The notes beneath the pieces are model-generated. The model worked only from the letters and a program-made list of their open reading frames with translations. It was not told the DNA's origin and made no database searches. A stretch of DNA of 64,000 nucleotides from Varroa destructor (taxonomy: Eukaryota > Arthropoda > Arachnida > Mesostigmata > Varroidae), in assembly GCF_002443255.2 (NCBI RefSeq), contig NW_019211454.1, forward strand, positions 571,936 to 635,935, written 5' to 3'. The translations under genes and the position numbers were made by a program. Position 1 is the stretch's first letter; each line of letters opens with the position of its first letter. Shown here piece after piece: positions 1 to 13,075 of this stretch.

Positions 1-1462
1 AAAGTAACAATCCTTCTAGTACTATGCAGGCATAGCTTTCCTAATCTTTAAATTTAGATCGCGCTTCTGAAGTGCAATTATTTTTGACTCGACTTAAATC
101 TAACGAATCGAACTCTTTCTTTTTTTATTATTAAAAAATATTCGTTTTGAATGATTTTTAGTAAAATGCAAATATATCTGATCGAACTAAGAGGTATTCA
201 TGCAGATTCAGTACCTTGATAAACAGTGAAAAACCTGCTTACGTTTTGTATTCTATACCTTCGTTCTAATTCTTCTCCCCTTTACTGCTCTCTTTTTTGC
301 CGGATCAGTCGGACATTGCTTAAGGTTAATGGCTGTTCTGTCTTCGATTTGTGCAGTTTTCCCGTTTCAAACCAGAGTTAAAAAGTTGCAGTATTTTATA
401 AGCACAATAATAGTAGTGACGTGATGGCAGGGCACACATAAAACAAGGTGACGCAGGTCGTCTACAACGATCTGACAAATCGTTAATGGGCTACCTAAAT
501 AGCCACTTTTAGAGGTATATCAGAGTAGTTTGTTGAAATAGTTAAAGCCATATATACATTGTATAAATTGTAGATTTCTCTAGCATTGGAAGTACAAACT
601 TGACATGAGTACGTATCATAAACATGGCTCGATTAGGTACAGGTTAACGCGTTCGTTTCATTGCAGAGTAACAACGACTCGTAAGCAGACTGTCGGATAT
701 CCATGTCTCTGTTATAAAAAAGAAATAAAATAAAAACTAAATTGTAAGAATTGTAGAAATAAGCCAGCATACAAAACAAATTTCTTGACAACCTCCGTTC
801 AGTCACTTTTTTCTGCTTATTCAGAAAATCAGGGGATCAGTTCTGAGTCACTTCCGGAACACTGAGCCTTCAAGTAGTCCTAAGATCTCATGAGAGTTGA
901 TTCCATTCGTTAATCGCTCTGGTTTCAAAAATTCGATTGTAGTATTGGGTGCGTAGAATCGTATCCTTAACGCCATGGTGTTGATGACCCTGACATACCG
1001 TGCTTAACTCAGATGTATGTGTCTAAGGGTCAATATCGTGTACGCTCTTGTTTGCAAGTCTAAAATTAATTTTATTTGTCATAAAATTTGTTAATAATTG
1101 TTGTTGTAAGCGACCTTCTGCGTGCTTTCTTTTTTCATTTCAGAAAGATTTCAAAAATCAGTAGAATTAAAGTTAAAATTTTGTCGGTATTTGGGCAGTG
1201 TTTTTTCATGTATAAAATCACTTGGACCCTCTACATGCGTCCGCCCATACTAACTTCGCAGTAACTGGAAGTTTTGCTTACAAAGACTAAATAACACTCA
1301 AACATTCCCCTTTAGTATAAAATTCTCATTACAGGAATGGCTGTTACGAGGTCTGAATAGCTATTCTATGAGACAGCAACACCCGTCTGGTATCTCACAT
1401 AAGACCTTAATGCTGCATAAGGCCATTATAAATTCATAGAAATAATAACAGTAGTAATTTTA

Positions 1463-1480
1463 GGGGGGGGGGGGGGGGGG
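1463..1480. repeat. G18 homopolymer
   Basis: There are eighteen consecutive G residues in otherwise AT-rich DNA. The length may be an assembly or polymerase-slippage estimate. Confidence 0.95.
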
Positions 1481-2783
1481 TAAAGAGCCAAGCTTAATGA
1501 CTACGAGTCACGTAACCCTTTTGTATTCAGCAATAATCGCTAAATCAAAGTCTTACTTTCTAATATATCTGCATGTGTGAAACTAACTTAGTCATACTTT
1601 ATTCTGGTGGTTGCAAGGGATTTCTTATCCTAATAAAACCTTTGTGAAAACCTGGTCTTAAAGCATGGGAATATTCGTTACATATTTTATGGTATCGGAA
1701 TACAATATTCTAACTCTATCCTACTTTTCCGTAAAAATATTAGGATAATTATGTCATTAACTGTTCTCGGGAAATATCATAGCAGCCATCTACATATTTT
1801 GATAACATCAGAGGGTGATAAAGATTAACTTCACTGAACTCTCTACATTACTTGCCTATCAAATATTTTTTTAGCATTATTATTATTGTATTTTTAGAAT
1901 AAGTACAACGATGATAACGACCGTAATCACTTATGTCAGCTTGCTATTTTTTAAAGAAGACATAATCGAACCATTCTGTCCTATCTGTTCAGCATTAAGT
2001 AAGCTCATCTTAACTAAGTAGCTTTGAGTCGGCTACACTTTTTATAATATTTGTATGCACGAAATATCACATGAGCATCGTTGAGAATATATTTCTGTTA
2101 TCTGTATTAAGGAAGAGAAAAAGGACTCGGAAGTTATCGGTTAGAAAAGATAATCCGGGGACCGAATAGACAGCTGAACAGGCGACATCCTTGCCTGTTG
2201 TCACTATAAGAATATAGAAGTGCGGATTCGGTTGCTTATATTGACCGTTTAAATAAACTTGAGTAAATTGGAGAAAAAACATAATCGTCTATATATGGTA
2301 GTAAGAAGACTCAACCTGGGAACATGTACCTGAAATACTTCCTATATGGAGTATAGGACGGTCCCGCGCGTTACAATATTAGGGCGGATGGCGATAAGAG
2401 TTGTAGGTAGCGAAGTAAACGACTGTAAAAGCGTTCAAAATCTTGAACAGATAAGTACCCAGTAAGCATGCACCCCATTCAAAGTGGAGAATATATAAAT
2501 AAAAGTTGGAAAACAGGATCCCGTGTTATATCACTGAAAGCTTGTCGAAGACATAACAACAGAAGAGTAGATGAAAAGTTGGTATCTAAGTGCAAAATCG
2601 AAAAATATTAATTTTTAGAGGGCTGGCTCCCAGTACGAAACGAAGTGTAGTTTCAAAACAATATTACCAGATGCCTTTAAGTTTGGTAAATAAACATACT
2701 AGCCTTGTGTCATCATGGGGACAGTAACGCAAACGCTAGGGAACAATTGGCAGAGTTGCAAACTACGGATCATATCAGCATGT

Positions 2784-2812
2784 TGTCGGATTACGCTACG
2801 TTTAATCCGACA
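2784..2812. repeat. Short perfect inverted repeat
   Basis: The arms tgtcggatta and taatccgaca are exact reverse complements (10 bp) around a 9-nt loop. Function is unknown. Confidence 0.85.
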
Positions 2813-3257
2813 GGATGTCGATAAAATTTGATTAAATGATTCATAATATACCGTTTTAAAATATTATTCTACGTTATTTAATTAATTATGTATCATGTGA
2901 TTTCTATTTGAAATTTTATTAACAAATTATTTTCCTCCATAGGCCCTACTGTGAGTTGTTTGTTGGGCCTTTTATATACCTGCAGTATTTTAGTGATCCC
3001 ATGCTGCTATTGAAACTAAAAAAATTCTCTACCAGACTATTGTCGCAAATGGTTGAAACTTTAAACATTTTGAGGGGATCATTGTTTACTAAAAACCTGT
3101 TATTAAAAAAGAAAAATTTACGTTTGACTCAAAATGTCAAAACCTATAGTAATATTGAGTTATATAGTCAACTTGCTTTTTGTCAGATAGCTCGCCACTG
3201 TTCGTTCGATTTCCAATGGATTTCCAACTATTAATATTGTCTCCTTTTTTATTGCAG

Positions 3258-3289
3258 GTGCAGCGATAGTTGTAGGTTTATTGAACACG
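3258..3289 (+). other. RYa-R: 5' UTR segment of receptor exon
   Basis: A pyrimidine-rich tract ending in attgcag at 3251-3257 looks like a 3' splice acceptor, so the exon probably begins at 3258. No in-frame stop lies between the acceptor and the first ATG at 3290. These bases could therefore be 5' UTR or, less likely, code for a few more N-terminal residues joined from an upstream exon. The ATG at 3290 has A at position -3, a favourable eukaryotic start context. Confidence 0.55.
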
Positions 3290-3670
3290 ATGTCGGCAGC
3301 GGCTGGCGGACCGCCCTCCGGCGGCGTAAACAGCATTACTGGCCTGTCGTCAGCAACGACAGCACGCATCAACTGCTCGTTGGACGGTCCATGGGAGCCA
3401 GCGCAAGTACCTGCACTCGTCGTAATGTCTATCATGTATGGCCTAGTCACCCTCTTCGCATTAGCCGGTAACGGACTTGTTTGTTACATAGTACTGGCAT
3501 ACCCACGTATGCGAACAGTTACGAATATGTTCATTGTGAATCTGGCCGTCGGCGACATTCTCATGGCCGTCTTCTGCATCCCCTTCTCGTTCGTTTCGAA
3601 TTTTATCACCGAGCACTGGGTGTTCGGCTATTTTATGTGTATAGCAGTTGGATACTGCCAAGCTATTTCG
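3290..3670 (+). CDS. RYa-R: RYamide (luqin-type) receptor, coding exon 1 of 3
   Basis: This exon encodes residues 1-127 of a rhodopsin-family (class A) GPCR. The extracellular N-terminus is about 40 residues, with one N-glycosylation sequon (NCS, Asn28). TM1 is at about 42-70 and carries the GN motif (Asn61). TM2 is at about 79-104 with the conserved NLAVGD (Asp89). The first extracellular loop has the conserved Trp110 and is followed by Cys117, the expected disulfide cysteine at the top of TM3. The intracellular-loop-1 and TM2 block (PRMRTVTN, GDILM) closely matches arthropod RYamide receptors as I remember them. The start is the first ATG after a probable splice acceptor. The donor at 3671 is GTAAGT, phase 0, and it cuts within TM3. 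The exon is clearly more GC-rich than its surroundings. Identity as a peptide GPCR is very secure. Assignment to the RYamide receptor over other NPY-like receptors is strong but was made from memory. Confidence 0.9.
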
Positions 3671-6600
3671 GTAAGTAACAATAGAATTGGACATATGGAC
3701 GGCTTAATTTCGAATTATGCATTAACCACGCGGCAAAATATTAAGCTGTATTGGTATTTACTTATAAGTAATTTATATCAAAAGGCGAACAGACTTCAAA
3801 AAACAAAACACTTTATTGCTATTAACAATAATGGTAATAATTAAAATTATCATTATTATTTCAAGACGTTATTGTTTACAGAAGAAACATATGTAGGAAC
3901 GCAATTGCAGCCACCCTGCTTTGAGTTTTCTAAAGTGTTTGTGCAAGAAATAGCATTTATGCCAGATAATCTATAATGACTCGACAATGGTAATAAGTCT
4001 TTTATGGTAATTCGTTCTTAACTATCGGTCTGTGATTTGGCGGGAAATAATTTAGTAGAGCAAAAAAATTTTTCTAAAAAGCGAATGAATATTTTGAATT
4101 AATAGAATTAGGAAACGATTTCTCTGCCAGCAAAGGTAAAATAGGCCTTGAGCTCCCTGTATAATGATCGGATGAACATTTTCAGGAACACGTTAATCTG
4201 TGGTACTCCATTAGACAATTTAAGTTTACGAGTTGCTACACTATACCTCGCTTCTTAACCCGTAGAGTGATGTATATCTAACACGGAAGTACATACAAAT
4301 CAGCAGACACTGACAGAGACATTAGAAACCATTCCAATTTTTGCCACGCAATGGAGTAATATTAACACTTATAAATTAAATTTCTGTTTTTTCCACTGAA
4401 TCCTTCATATCAGAGTTAGTGACCCGTTTCCTATTTCGTCTTGGAAGCTTTTGCTTCGTCCTAAGCAACTCTCGGGCCTTTTGTATGTTTTTATTCTCGT
4501 TTGCTGTTTCGTTTCGCATCTCGTGCCATTAAATGCTAGCTCAAATATTATCTTCTGTACTACAGGTTAACTTTATATTGAGTTATTATACAAATTTTAG
4601 TTCACGGAAGAAAAGTTCACGTGCGACGCGGAATCTAGCTCAAAATGTGAGCCATTTACTCTCTTAGATACGTAATTGGTACAGTTTTATCGGATCAAAA
4701 CACAGACTAGCTCAATATTGTCTGAGGCGTCACTTGTACTAAAAATCTGTATTAAATGTAAAACTGTGGATCATTTATAAAGATAATGAGATGTAAATAT
4801 ATATGTAATTGTAGACGCAATGGGACAATGATGTATAATCGATACCGATGGTGTAAAGCTATGGTTGGATTTCCTTTGTACAATTCGCTAAATAAGTTAG
4901 TTTCCTAGCAGTAAAAAAAGTCTATACGCTGTTAATTTCCTCTAACCCCGCCATTTCGTTGTGGTCAAAAAATGTGGTCAGACGACACCTGAGATCGAAC
5001 TATCTTGAGATTTTATTGGAGTTTTGCACTTTTGAACAATTGAACACGTGGTCAATAAATAGTAAATCAATCAACAGAGTTGCTGCTACTTCGAAAATTT
5101 TAAACCGCCTGGAAGGTTGCGTTAAACGCTAAAGTACGCGTAGACAAAATGCTCTTTTGCTGTTCACGTACCCGAATCCTGGTCTATTCGAGAAATAATG
5201 TAGAGGTAGATATTTCTTATGTGAAAGCTAGGAAATTTACTGCTAATAAAAAGTAAAAATATGATTTTCTATTCACCAAATTAACCAAACATAACTTCAT
5301 CAAATCACATTTAACTTCCTATTGTTTCATCATGGAAGTAGGTGTAAAATGTCCCAATCATCCAAAACAAAGTGACTTACATATCAGTAATGCAATTCTT
5401 TTGGAAGTTTATGAGGTTCGACATAAAGCTACATTTCATTTAAAGATATTCTATAGGTTAATATATTTCTGGCATAGCTAATAAACGGCATTCATCTAAT
5501 AGTATAGACTTTGTAAAATTCTCCCGGGATTAAGTTACAAAGAAATTATTAAAACTGTTGGCTTTTTCGTGATCATAGTTTTCAACGGTACCATTTTTGC
5601 CCATATTTGATATCGCTTCTTCGACGTCTAGTTCACGCATCTTGCGCAAGCTCATGAAACTACTCGAAATGTTCGGGGTAAAAACATTAGAAGCGTTAAA
5701 AACAATGGCTCTTTTTGTATTTCGTAGATGAGATCTTTTAAGCGAGCTTGAACTATTTGCTCTTATGGTTTTATCTATTGTATATTCCTTCGTTCTTGTT
5801 GTTTCGGTTCGTCACAGTAATTGGAAATACATTATTCAATAGCTAGGAACATTGTACATTATCTGCTTCCTATGCCTAGTGGTATCGAAATAATCGTTTT
5901 TTTCAGAAATTTCTACATACGTATTTTCGCTGTAGTATTAATTATCTTGAATCTAGTACCATCTGTTCTTATTTACAGTACCTTAGAGTTTAACAGTTTC
6001 AGAGACGATTTTTCTTCCTCTTGAGGGAATGTAATGTATACGTAGTCAGTAATATTGTTTTTGTGGAACTGTACAATCGGTAATTTTTCAGTTAGTAATC
6101 TGTATTAAAATTTACCTTTTATTAAGGAGAGCTTTACTTATCATAGGTAGGTTTCGCTTGACTCTATAATTTTGTAGAAAACGTCCTTCAATGTCGCAAA
6201 AACATTTTTTAGGTTTATTTTCACAAAAGTTAACATAGTGCGGCATTTTCAGCCGTGAGCCGTTGCGGTTGAAGGATCGGACGATTCATATCTCAAAGAG
6301 GGGCTACGTTTAAAGCCAACTTACTGTTGACAAGTACTGTAGAAAAGTGCAGGCAGCACAGATGAGGTCATTTTCATTTGGTATTTAACTGCATTGCATG
6401 TGGTGCGAATATTAATCACAAAGTCCGGTAGAGCCTTAATCCAGCCATGATTCTAAATTCTAATTCTAGAATCAGTCGTTGTCTATACACAACTTAAGAA
6501 ATTTGCCATGTTTTTTTTAACTATGCTTACGATACCAAATTTCTGTCAGCAAGGTTCTACAAATCAGTGTTACTAATGAAACTGTTATTAATACTGCTAC

Positions 6601-6845
6601 CACCATTGGACTGGCGTTATTCAGTTATCGTAAGCTCTTGGGTCAAGCGCAGATATAGCAATGCAAACAAGGGATCTGTTTTTAAGTTACGCAAACTCTA
6701 GCTGGTTAGCTGGTTTAACCTAGCAGAGCTTAGGTACCCAATTCCACAATATCGAGATAGTTAACACTCTGGATTAATAATTTGAGTTAAATCGTACTTG
6801 TCCTGCTGTTATGGGTTTGCTCGATATAATTGTATATGTATATAA

Positions 6846-6872
6846 ACACACACACACACACACATATATATA
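6846..6872. repeat. (AC)n/(AT)n microsatellite
   Basis: An AC dinucleotide run (about 9.5 units) passes directly into a short AT run. It lies inside receptor intron 1. Confidence 0.95.
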
Positions 6873-8892
6873 CATTTCCCGTCTCAAATATCAAAGGCTT
6901 CCATTAAGTGATACACGCAGCTCCTTTTGGACCTCTAGCGTTAGGCATATACTGCAGTACAGGAGTAGCCTATTTGGGATGATTTTAATAAACGTGCTTT
7001 AACCCGATGTTAATAATAAATTTATTTCAGCTTATGTTATCACTATAATTTATTTAAGCTCTTAAATAATTTAGAGTGCCGAAGTAGCGTAGTTTATTTC
7101 AAAGCTGCTTCAGCATACGAAGTTGGTCAATCTAGTTAAAAAAATATTTGTCGAATTACATGATCCATAATTCCGTTGTAAAGACCGTTCTTCAGCCGCG
7201 TTGAATTACTCATATTTCCTATCTGTTTTGAAACACCTTCTCATTGGCAAAGAAATAAATATTTCTGCTAACAGTTTAGAAACGTCTTAAGGCTTGAAAC
7301 AAATGCAAAATTTATAGGTTGAGGTCATTACAGGTTTGTGATGATTATTGATTAGATCTCGCTTTTACCTTTCTAAAAAGCAATAGGTTGGCAACAAAGT
7401 GGGCTGAAGGTGGCTGACGGGATAGTGAGCAAACCATGAAGAGGATAGAAAATAAGGTTAGAAGAAAAATAAATTCTTTGGTTGACAACCGTTTGACGGT
7501 AGTTTGGAACTGAACCGCCAACGTATTTGGCCGTATCGCTGTTGATCTAAAGCGGAACATTTAACGAACTCCTGTGATACCAGTGTAAAAATGCAGAAAC
7601 ATTGTACTTTCTCTTTTGCGTGTGTCGAAACCCCTCCGACCCAAATCCGTTTACTGTCTTATACGATCTTTATAGAGACAAACTAACATGTCGTCCCGCA
7701 TCGCAAGATGTACAGTTCATACATGCTAGCTGGTATATATCCAGCCTTTGTGCTCCTCTGAGCGGGGGTGGGTAAGTCGGAACAAAACCTTGCTGAGAAG
7801 TCTACTGTCAAAAAGGAAGAAAAATATTAGGGACAAGTTACACGAGCGGTAAGAAAAATAGCAGCGAAAGTAACACGTCGCTCCTTTTCAACACCAACGA
7901 CATACTACCTTGCAGTATGTGCGCTGTGGAACTTCCCTGACGACACAGCAGACATCGTACGGAGGGTTTCAAACTTACACCTGTTTCATATCCATCACCG
8001 TAAGTAACTCTTAATAAATAGCAAGCATGAAGTAACCTAAATTATTGCGTCAGCTTCATACCATTTCTTTCTTCTGTTAGGAATGTGATGCCGTTCGGTG
8101 CCAACTTTCTTTATTGAATCGAGCAAACCTGTGCGGCATGTATAAATCTACAGGACTTCAGGTAAAAAAGGCCAAAAGTATGTTGACCATCTAACTTGTC
8201 TCAAGGATCCTGGAAAGGACGCACAGGTCAGCTATTTTTGCCCTCCTACTCAATTCGTTTTGAAGATTCTAATGCGCTTTTCGCATTAGCTGAGATTCAT
8301 TCTGCTAGAATGGCTATTTTTGCCATATAAGCATCTACGAGAAAAGCTTTTTATGCTATGTTATGCTGGACCAATAACCTTTTTTGCTATTTTCACTTAA
8401 ACAATTGCCGTATTTATTTTATTTATATTTATAATCGGAGGCTTTTACGATGCGCTTTTTTCATATTTTAGGAAAGGCTTATGTAGTGAAAGCAAACGTG
8501 GTGGTTAATGATAATATTTTAACACAGTTTTTAGGCAAAGAAGGAAATTTAGTGTTTGGAATGATCACATTTTTGAGCGTGCAAAAAACAGCAACTCGCG
8601 CAAAATTCGGCAAAGAAACTGGGCCGGACAACAACCGTCTAAATGTACGTCACTGCAATTTCGTTCGTCCGTATTATCACCGCGCACTCTTTTGATGGTT
8701 ATCCACAGGGAAATTTATCAGCCATGCGCGCAGATTGCTTTCTGGAAATAACGACATAACGTCAATACAGTAAAAAATAGAAAACAAATGCGACCAAGTG
8801 TGAAAAAGTATAATATTTGTAGTCTGACATGAGTAAATATAATAAAAATTCGGAACCTTTGATAGGTGGCTTTCCGCCAACACCAAACTGAC

Positions 8893-8919
8893 CATGCCTG
8901 CCTCCAGGTTCCAGGCATG
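8893..8919. repeat. 8-bp-arm inverted repeat
   Basis: The arms catgcctg and caggcatg flank an 11-nt spacer within intron 1. It is short and may be chance. Confidence 0.6.
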
Positions 8920-11900
8920 TATCCGCCTGTGTTCATTAATTATCTAATTTAATACTAGCCTTTAAATAGCTAGTCCTTCTGGTTGTCATTGGTCCTTCCT
9001 TGTCTTTGTCCAACGGTTCCAATCTTTGTTTATACAACACAAAACATATAGTTTGTCGATCATTCAAGGTAATATCGAAATTACTTGAGATAATTTCTTG
9101 TTTAAAGAGCTTCTGTGAAATCAATTTGATTCTTTTGTTAAATACAAAAATGTGTCTCACTCAGCTCCTTGATATTGGTTATATATTTAAAACAGCGCGA
9201 AGCATTTCGCATGCAAATGCCAGCTATCGCTAACTTTGCTATAGACTTTCCCTTCGGAACGACTGATGTTCGCCCCTTCTCTGGCTACTTGCGAAACAGT
9301 CGAATAAAATATTGCGAGAGCAGTAAAAGTACTTTCTAAATAAAGCTACGGTATATTAGTGGCGGCACGTACACACATAGCCAGCAAATTGATTACTTCT
9401 GTAATGGTTCAAGGTCTTTTGATAAGATCCCGAAGTAATACAACTTACCAAACCGACTTAAGAATCCTAGCAACTGCTCAAGTTAAATATAACTTCCTAT
9501 AGGTTAAGCACTATACCAATATCCTTATACCCATCGTCATTGCTAAGACATTATTGATCTAAGGGCAAAAATGGAAGCAGGCAGTCTACGATGCAGCACC
9601 ACAGTCGTCGCAGTCACGAATATGCCTCACTTGACTAGTGCAATATATTTTTCAATATAAATTCACAATTATTTTATAAAATTTTACAGCTTTTTAACCC
9701 AAGTGAGCTAAAGCTCATTTCAATACATGCGACTAACATGGTAAAAAAGCGTAATAAGATTTTCCAGGTTCAGATAAATTTCTAGCAAGGAGAAAGCTAA
9801 TTAACGTAATTATTTACTGTTGGTATAAAAGGTCGATTTTACATGGAACGAACCAGTTATTTTGATTCCTGAATTTGTTCTAATTATTTGTCTGTTGTTG
9901 CTGAAAAGCGGCAAGTTATTAAAACAACTGCAGCGTGACAACGTTTTAAAATAGGCATATTCAATTGCAGGATTAAAATGGTGAGCAAAAAAGTATAGCG
10001 ATTTTTGAGGCAACGTTTAGTCAATGTTAGAACAATCTATAGGTTATAGATCTACGAAATGAACAAGCCAGCATTTCAAATCGTTGACAAGCTCGCATTT
10101 TTTTAAAGTATTAACAAGACTAATATCGAAGCTTTGATGTATTCTTAACAAGTACTTATTAGCATTTTCTAACTACTTCTTGAGACCGTCTCCAATCAAA
10201 CACCCTAAGCTAGCCATGAGCGATTCTAATGGTTTGAATCTTATATAAATAATTTAAATTCTCCAAACCGCTTCACAATGCCGATGCCACTTAGTGATCT
10301 TTTACCCGTCAGCGGTTAAACGCTGGTAGGCGAACCGCACAGTTTTTTTTTTCTATCGACATTAGGGAAAAGACTCTTGAATCTTATATCCGTTATACAG
10401 TTATTAAAATTTAGCGCCTTACATTCATACAACCCTCACTTAATATCAGATCCACTAATCTAATATAGTGTTCAACGTACTTTATGATTGAAGTTATAAT
10501 ACAAAAACATTGGTTTCTACCTTATTGAAACCAATACCTTGACTTAAATTGCGAGGCTTATCAATGGTAGATGTTATACATACGCCAAAAATTTAATTAC
10601 ATTAATTCGAAGCAAAGTATGGATAAATTACCTACTTAAATAGTAGGTTATAGCGAGTTTGCTTTATCTAAGCGAAACAAAATCCGTACCTCAGTGTTTT
10701 TAAGATAAAGTGGGCGCATTTCAATGTTGTTTTGTAACAAGTGAGGATGAAATGGACAATATAAAACTGTCACTTTCTAAAATATCGTTTGTTTCATACG
10801 GTTCAAAATACGGTTTGTATCATACAATGAGACTTGAAAAAGAAGCGCGCTTTTTCTGGCATAATACTGAATTCACAGCTAGCATCACGCTAAAACTTGA
10901 TCATTTTCAAATGTTACTGAGACATAAAGCGTTGATGTAAGCAAGAAGTTAAGCTAGTTTTGATCGACCTATCGCTAGGTTATATTCTATTGTTTGTGGC
11001 ACGGCAGAGAATGCGTACCCGTAACACAGAACGAAATGAGCCACTCCCATATGACTTTACCTTAATATTAACATTAACTTGAGAGAACTATTTTCATAGT
11101 TTTTAAAATACGAAAAAGCGGTTATGGTTAATGTCTGCGTACGAGATCATCTGGCTGTAGGACAAAATTAATTGCTGCGTTAACTCGAATTACGTCTGGC
11201 GTAGATATGAACAAGCAGATAAACGTTTGCGTAATTCCCTATGATTATATTTCACAAGATTTTGGAGTTTGTACTGCCCGAGTAGGCATCAGCAATTTGC
11301 AGCTAGCCGGCAAAGTCCACAAAAATTTGTCCAGTGACGCCAAACTTCCTAGCCTCCCTCGAATCAATTTTCCTCTATCCGACGGAGGTTTTTTTTAATT
11401 AAAAAGTTTTTCAGGGCGACAAAGGTGGTTCTGGCTACTTTTAGAATACACATCATTTCATGGTAATCATTAATACTCATTTTCATGATTACAGTATGTG
11501 CTCATGCCAATCTAATAACTTCTACGGCTCAGTAAACACGTATTGGCCCCGCCTGCATTGAGGCCGCCACAGTGTAGATAACGAAACTAGAATCTGTTGT
11601 TGCTATTCTTACAACCCCTGTCTAATCACAGAGAGAGGTGTCTCTTACTAGTAATAATGCACTGTCAAATATTTCTAGTAACCGCCTCTGCTGATCAAGG
11701 AGAGACGAGAACATTAAAAAAATCATGTGTATTCCTTAAGTGATATGTGCAGAATGGTAAGTTCCTTCTTGAAAACATCGTATACCTATTTTAAGCGTTT
11801 TCACATGACCATACATCACAAAAATCACAACAAATCCGCTCGCTTACAGCGCAATTCGACGTTTCGTAATTAGGATAATGACTCACAATCGGACACAAGA

Positions 11901-12673
11901 ACACACTTAAGGTACGATTTTGGGCTTTGATTGGGCCGTATCGTGCAGCATTCACACAATCAGTGTTCCCGAAGAGGACAGCTTTTTACTAAGAACACCA
12001 TTCCAGGCAATAACTATAATAATATTGAGTCACCAATAATATCTCATAATACAAAACAGCTGTCGTTCGTACCCTTCCCGTTCTCAGTAGGAGTAAACGA
12101 TTATTACGGTCTTCCTTCCTGATTGCCGTTCCCTTCACTTCCGCTTTCACACTCTCCTCTCTAATATATCCTAAATGCATGCAATACCGCTCACTGTTTA
12201 CAAGCCTTGCAAAAGTAGCCCACAATATCTTCATATCATTCCCGCGTAATGCTTAAATCGTATTTCTACAGTAAGGAGGTAACTTGACAAAGCCGAAGAG
12301 ACACATGGAGGTTACGTAGCCGTGTGCGCGTACCTCTCTGCTTCCGTTATAGAGTCCAGAGTCGTTCTAGAGCTGGAAGTTGTAAGGCTAAAAATAATGT
12401 TTATATTCGTATTTTGAGGAACTTACTGACTAGCATTCCAGGTAACTCAAGCACAATTCTTCACTCTTTGGTCGACTATAATGGCTCAACAGTATAATGC
12501 ATGCATTACTAAATCAAGCAGCACTGAATGCCCTGATTCGGGAATACCGGGAATGAATAACATGATCGTTACTGTATTTCATACCAATATATTTAATGTA
12601 TGTGCCTTATCGTTTTGTCCTGCTTGTATGTATGTTTCTATGTTCTTCGCTGCAAACCGTCTTCTCTGTGCAG

Positions 12674-13075
12674 GTAATGGTGAGCGCGTATACGCTGATC
12701 GCGATATCGATGGATCGCTACCTGGCCATTATGTATCCTCTCAAGCCACGGCTAAACAGTTTGCAGGCCAGACTGATCATAGGCATCGTGTGGGCGGTGG
12801 CTCTTGTCACACCACTGCCATCAGCGTTAAGGCTAACGCTTAAGGACCATCCGGACTGTCCAGGCGAAGCTTTTCAATACTGTGCTGAAGATTGGAGTTC
12901 AGCGCCCGAACTGGAGCTTTACTACTCTTACGGGTTGTTAACATTGCAGTACCTTTTGCCACTTTTGGTGCTTATCGTGACGTACGCGCGAATCGCCATC
13001 ACAGTTTGGGGCAAGGAGATTCCAGGCGAAGCAGAACATCAACGAGACTGTCGTATGGCTCAGTCGAAACGAAAG
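12674..13075 (+). CDS. RYa-R: RYamide (luqin-type) receptor, coding exon 2 of 3
   Basis: This exon encodes residues 128-261. It opens with the rest of TM3 (VSAYTLIAISMDRY), which contains the DRY motif for G-protein coupling at Asp141-Arg142-Tyr143. TM4 is at about 160-180 with the conserved Trp167. Extracellular loop 2 has two cysteines, Cys189 and Cys197, one of which should pair with Cys117. TM5 is at about 210-236 with the conserved Pro223. Intracellular loop 3 contains PGEAEHQRDCRMAQSKRK, a segment nearly identical in pattern to arthropod RYamide receptors as I remember them. The acceptor is cag at 12671-12673 and the donor is GTGAGT at 13076, both in phase 0. The exon joins exons 1 and 3 without changing frame. 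No stop or frameshift is present, so selection appears to be maintaining the gene. Confidence 0.92.

Larger units (their letters stand above)
1..3257. other. Upstream non-coding region
   Basis: No convincing coding sequence was seen. The stretch is AT-rich, with a G18 homopolymer at 1463-1480 and a 10-bp-arm hairpin at 2784-2812. It presumably holds the promoter and possibly 5' UTR exons of the receptor gene. The polypyrimidine tract and AG just before 3258 look like a 3' splice site, which implies an upstream exon. That exon and the promoter could not be identified. Short open frames at 2067-2282 (-) and 2956-3234 (+) look like chance. Confidence 0.6.
3671..12673 (+). other. RYa-R: Intron 1 of the receptor gene (9,003 bp)
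   Basis: The intron is bounded by GTAAGT at 3671 and a pyrimidine-rich acceptor ending tgtgcag at 12673, and it is phase 0. It is AT-rich and holds an AC/AT microsatellite at 6846-6872 and a small palindrome at 8893-8919. Reading frames such as 8450-8695 (+), 8677-8895 (-) and 11989-12234 (-) show no recognisable domain. If the intron were retained, translation would stop at 3842-3844, inside what should be TM3. Confidence 0.88.

Noticed and set aside
7384..7402. taggttggcaacaaagt, resembling a mariner terminal repeat
   Set aside because: No transposase blocks or matching opposite end were seen nearby.
8450..8695. 81-codon plus-strand frame in intron 1
   Set aside because: No domain was recognised, it lies inside the receptor intron, and no supporting splice pattern was seen.
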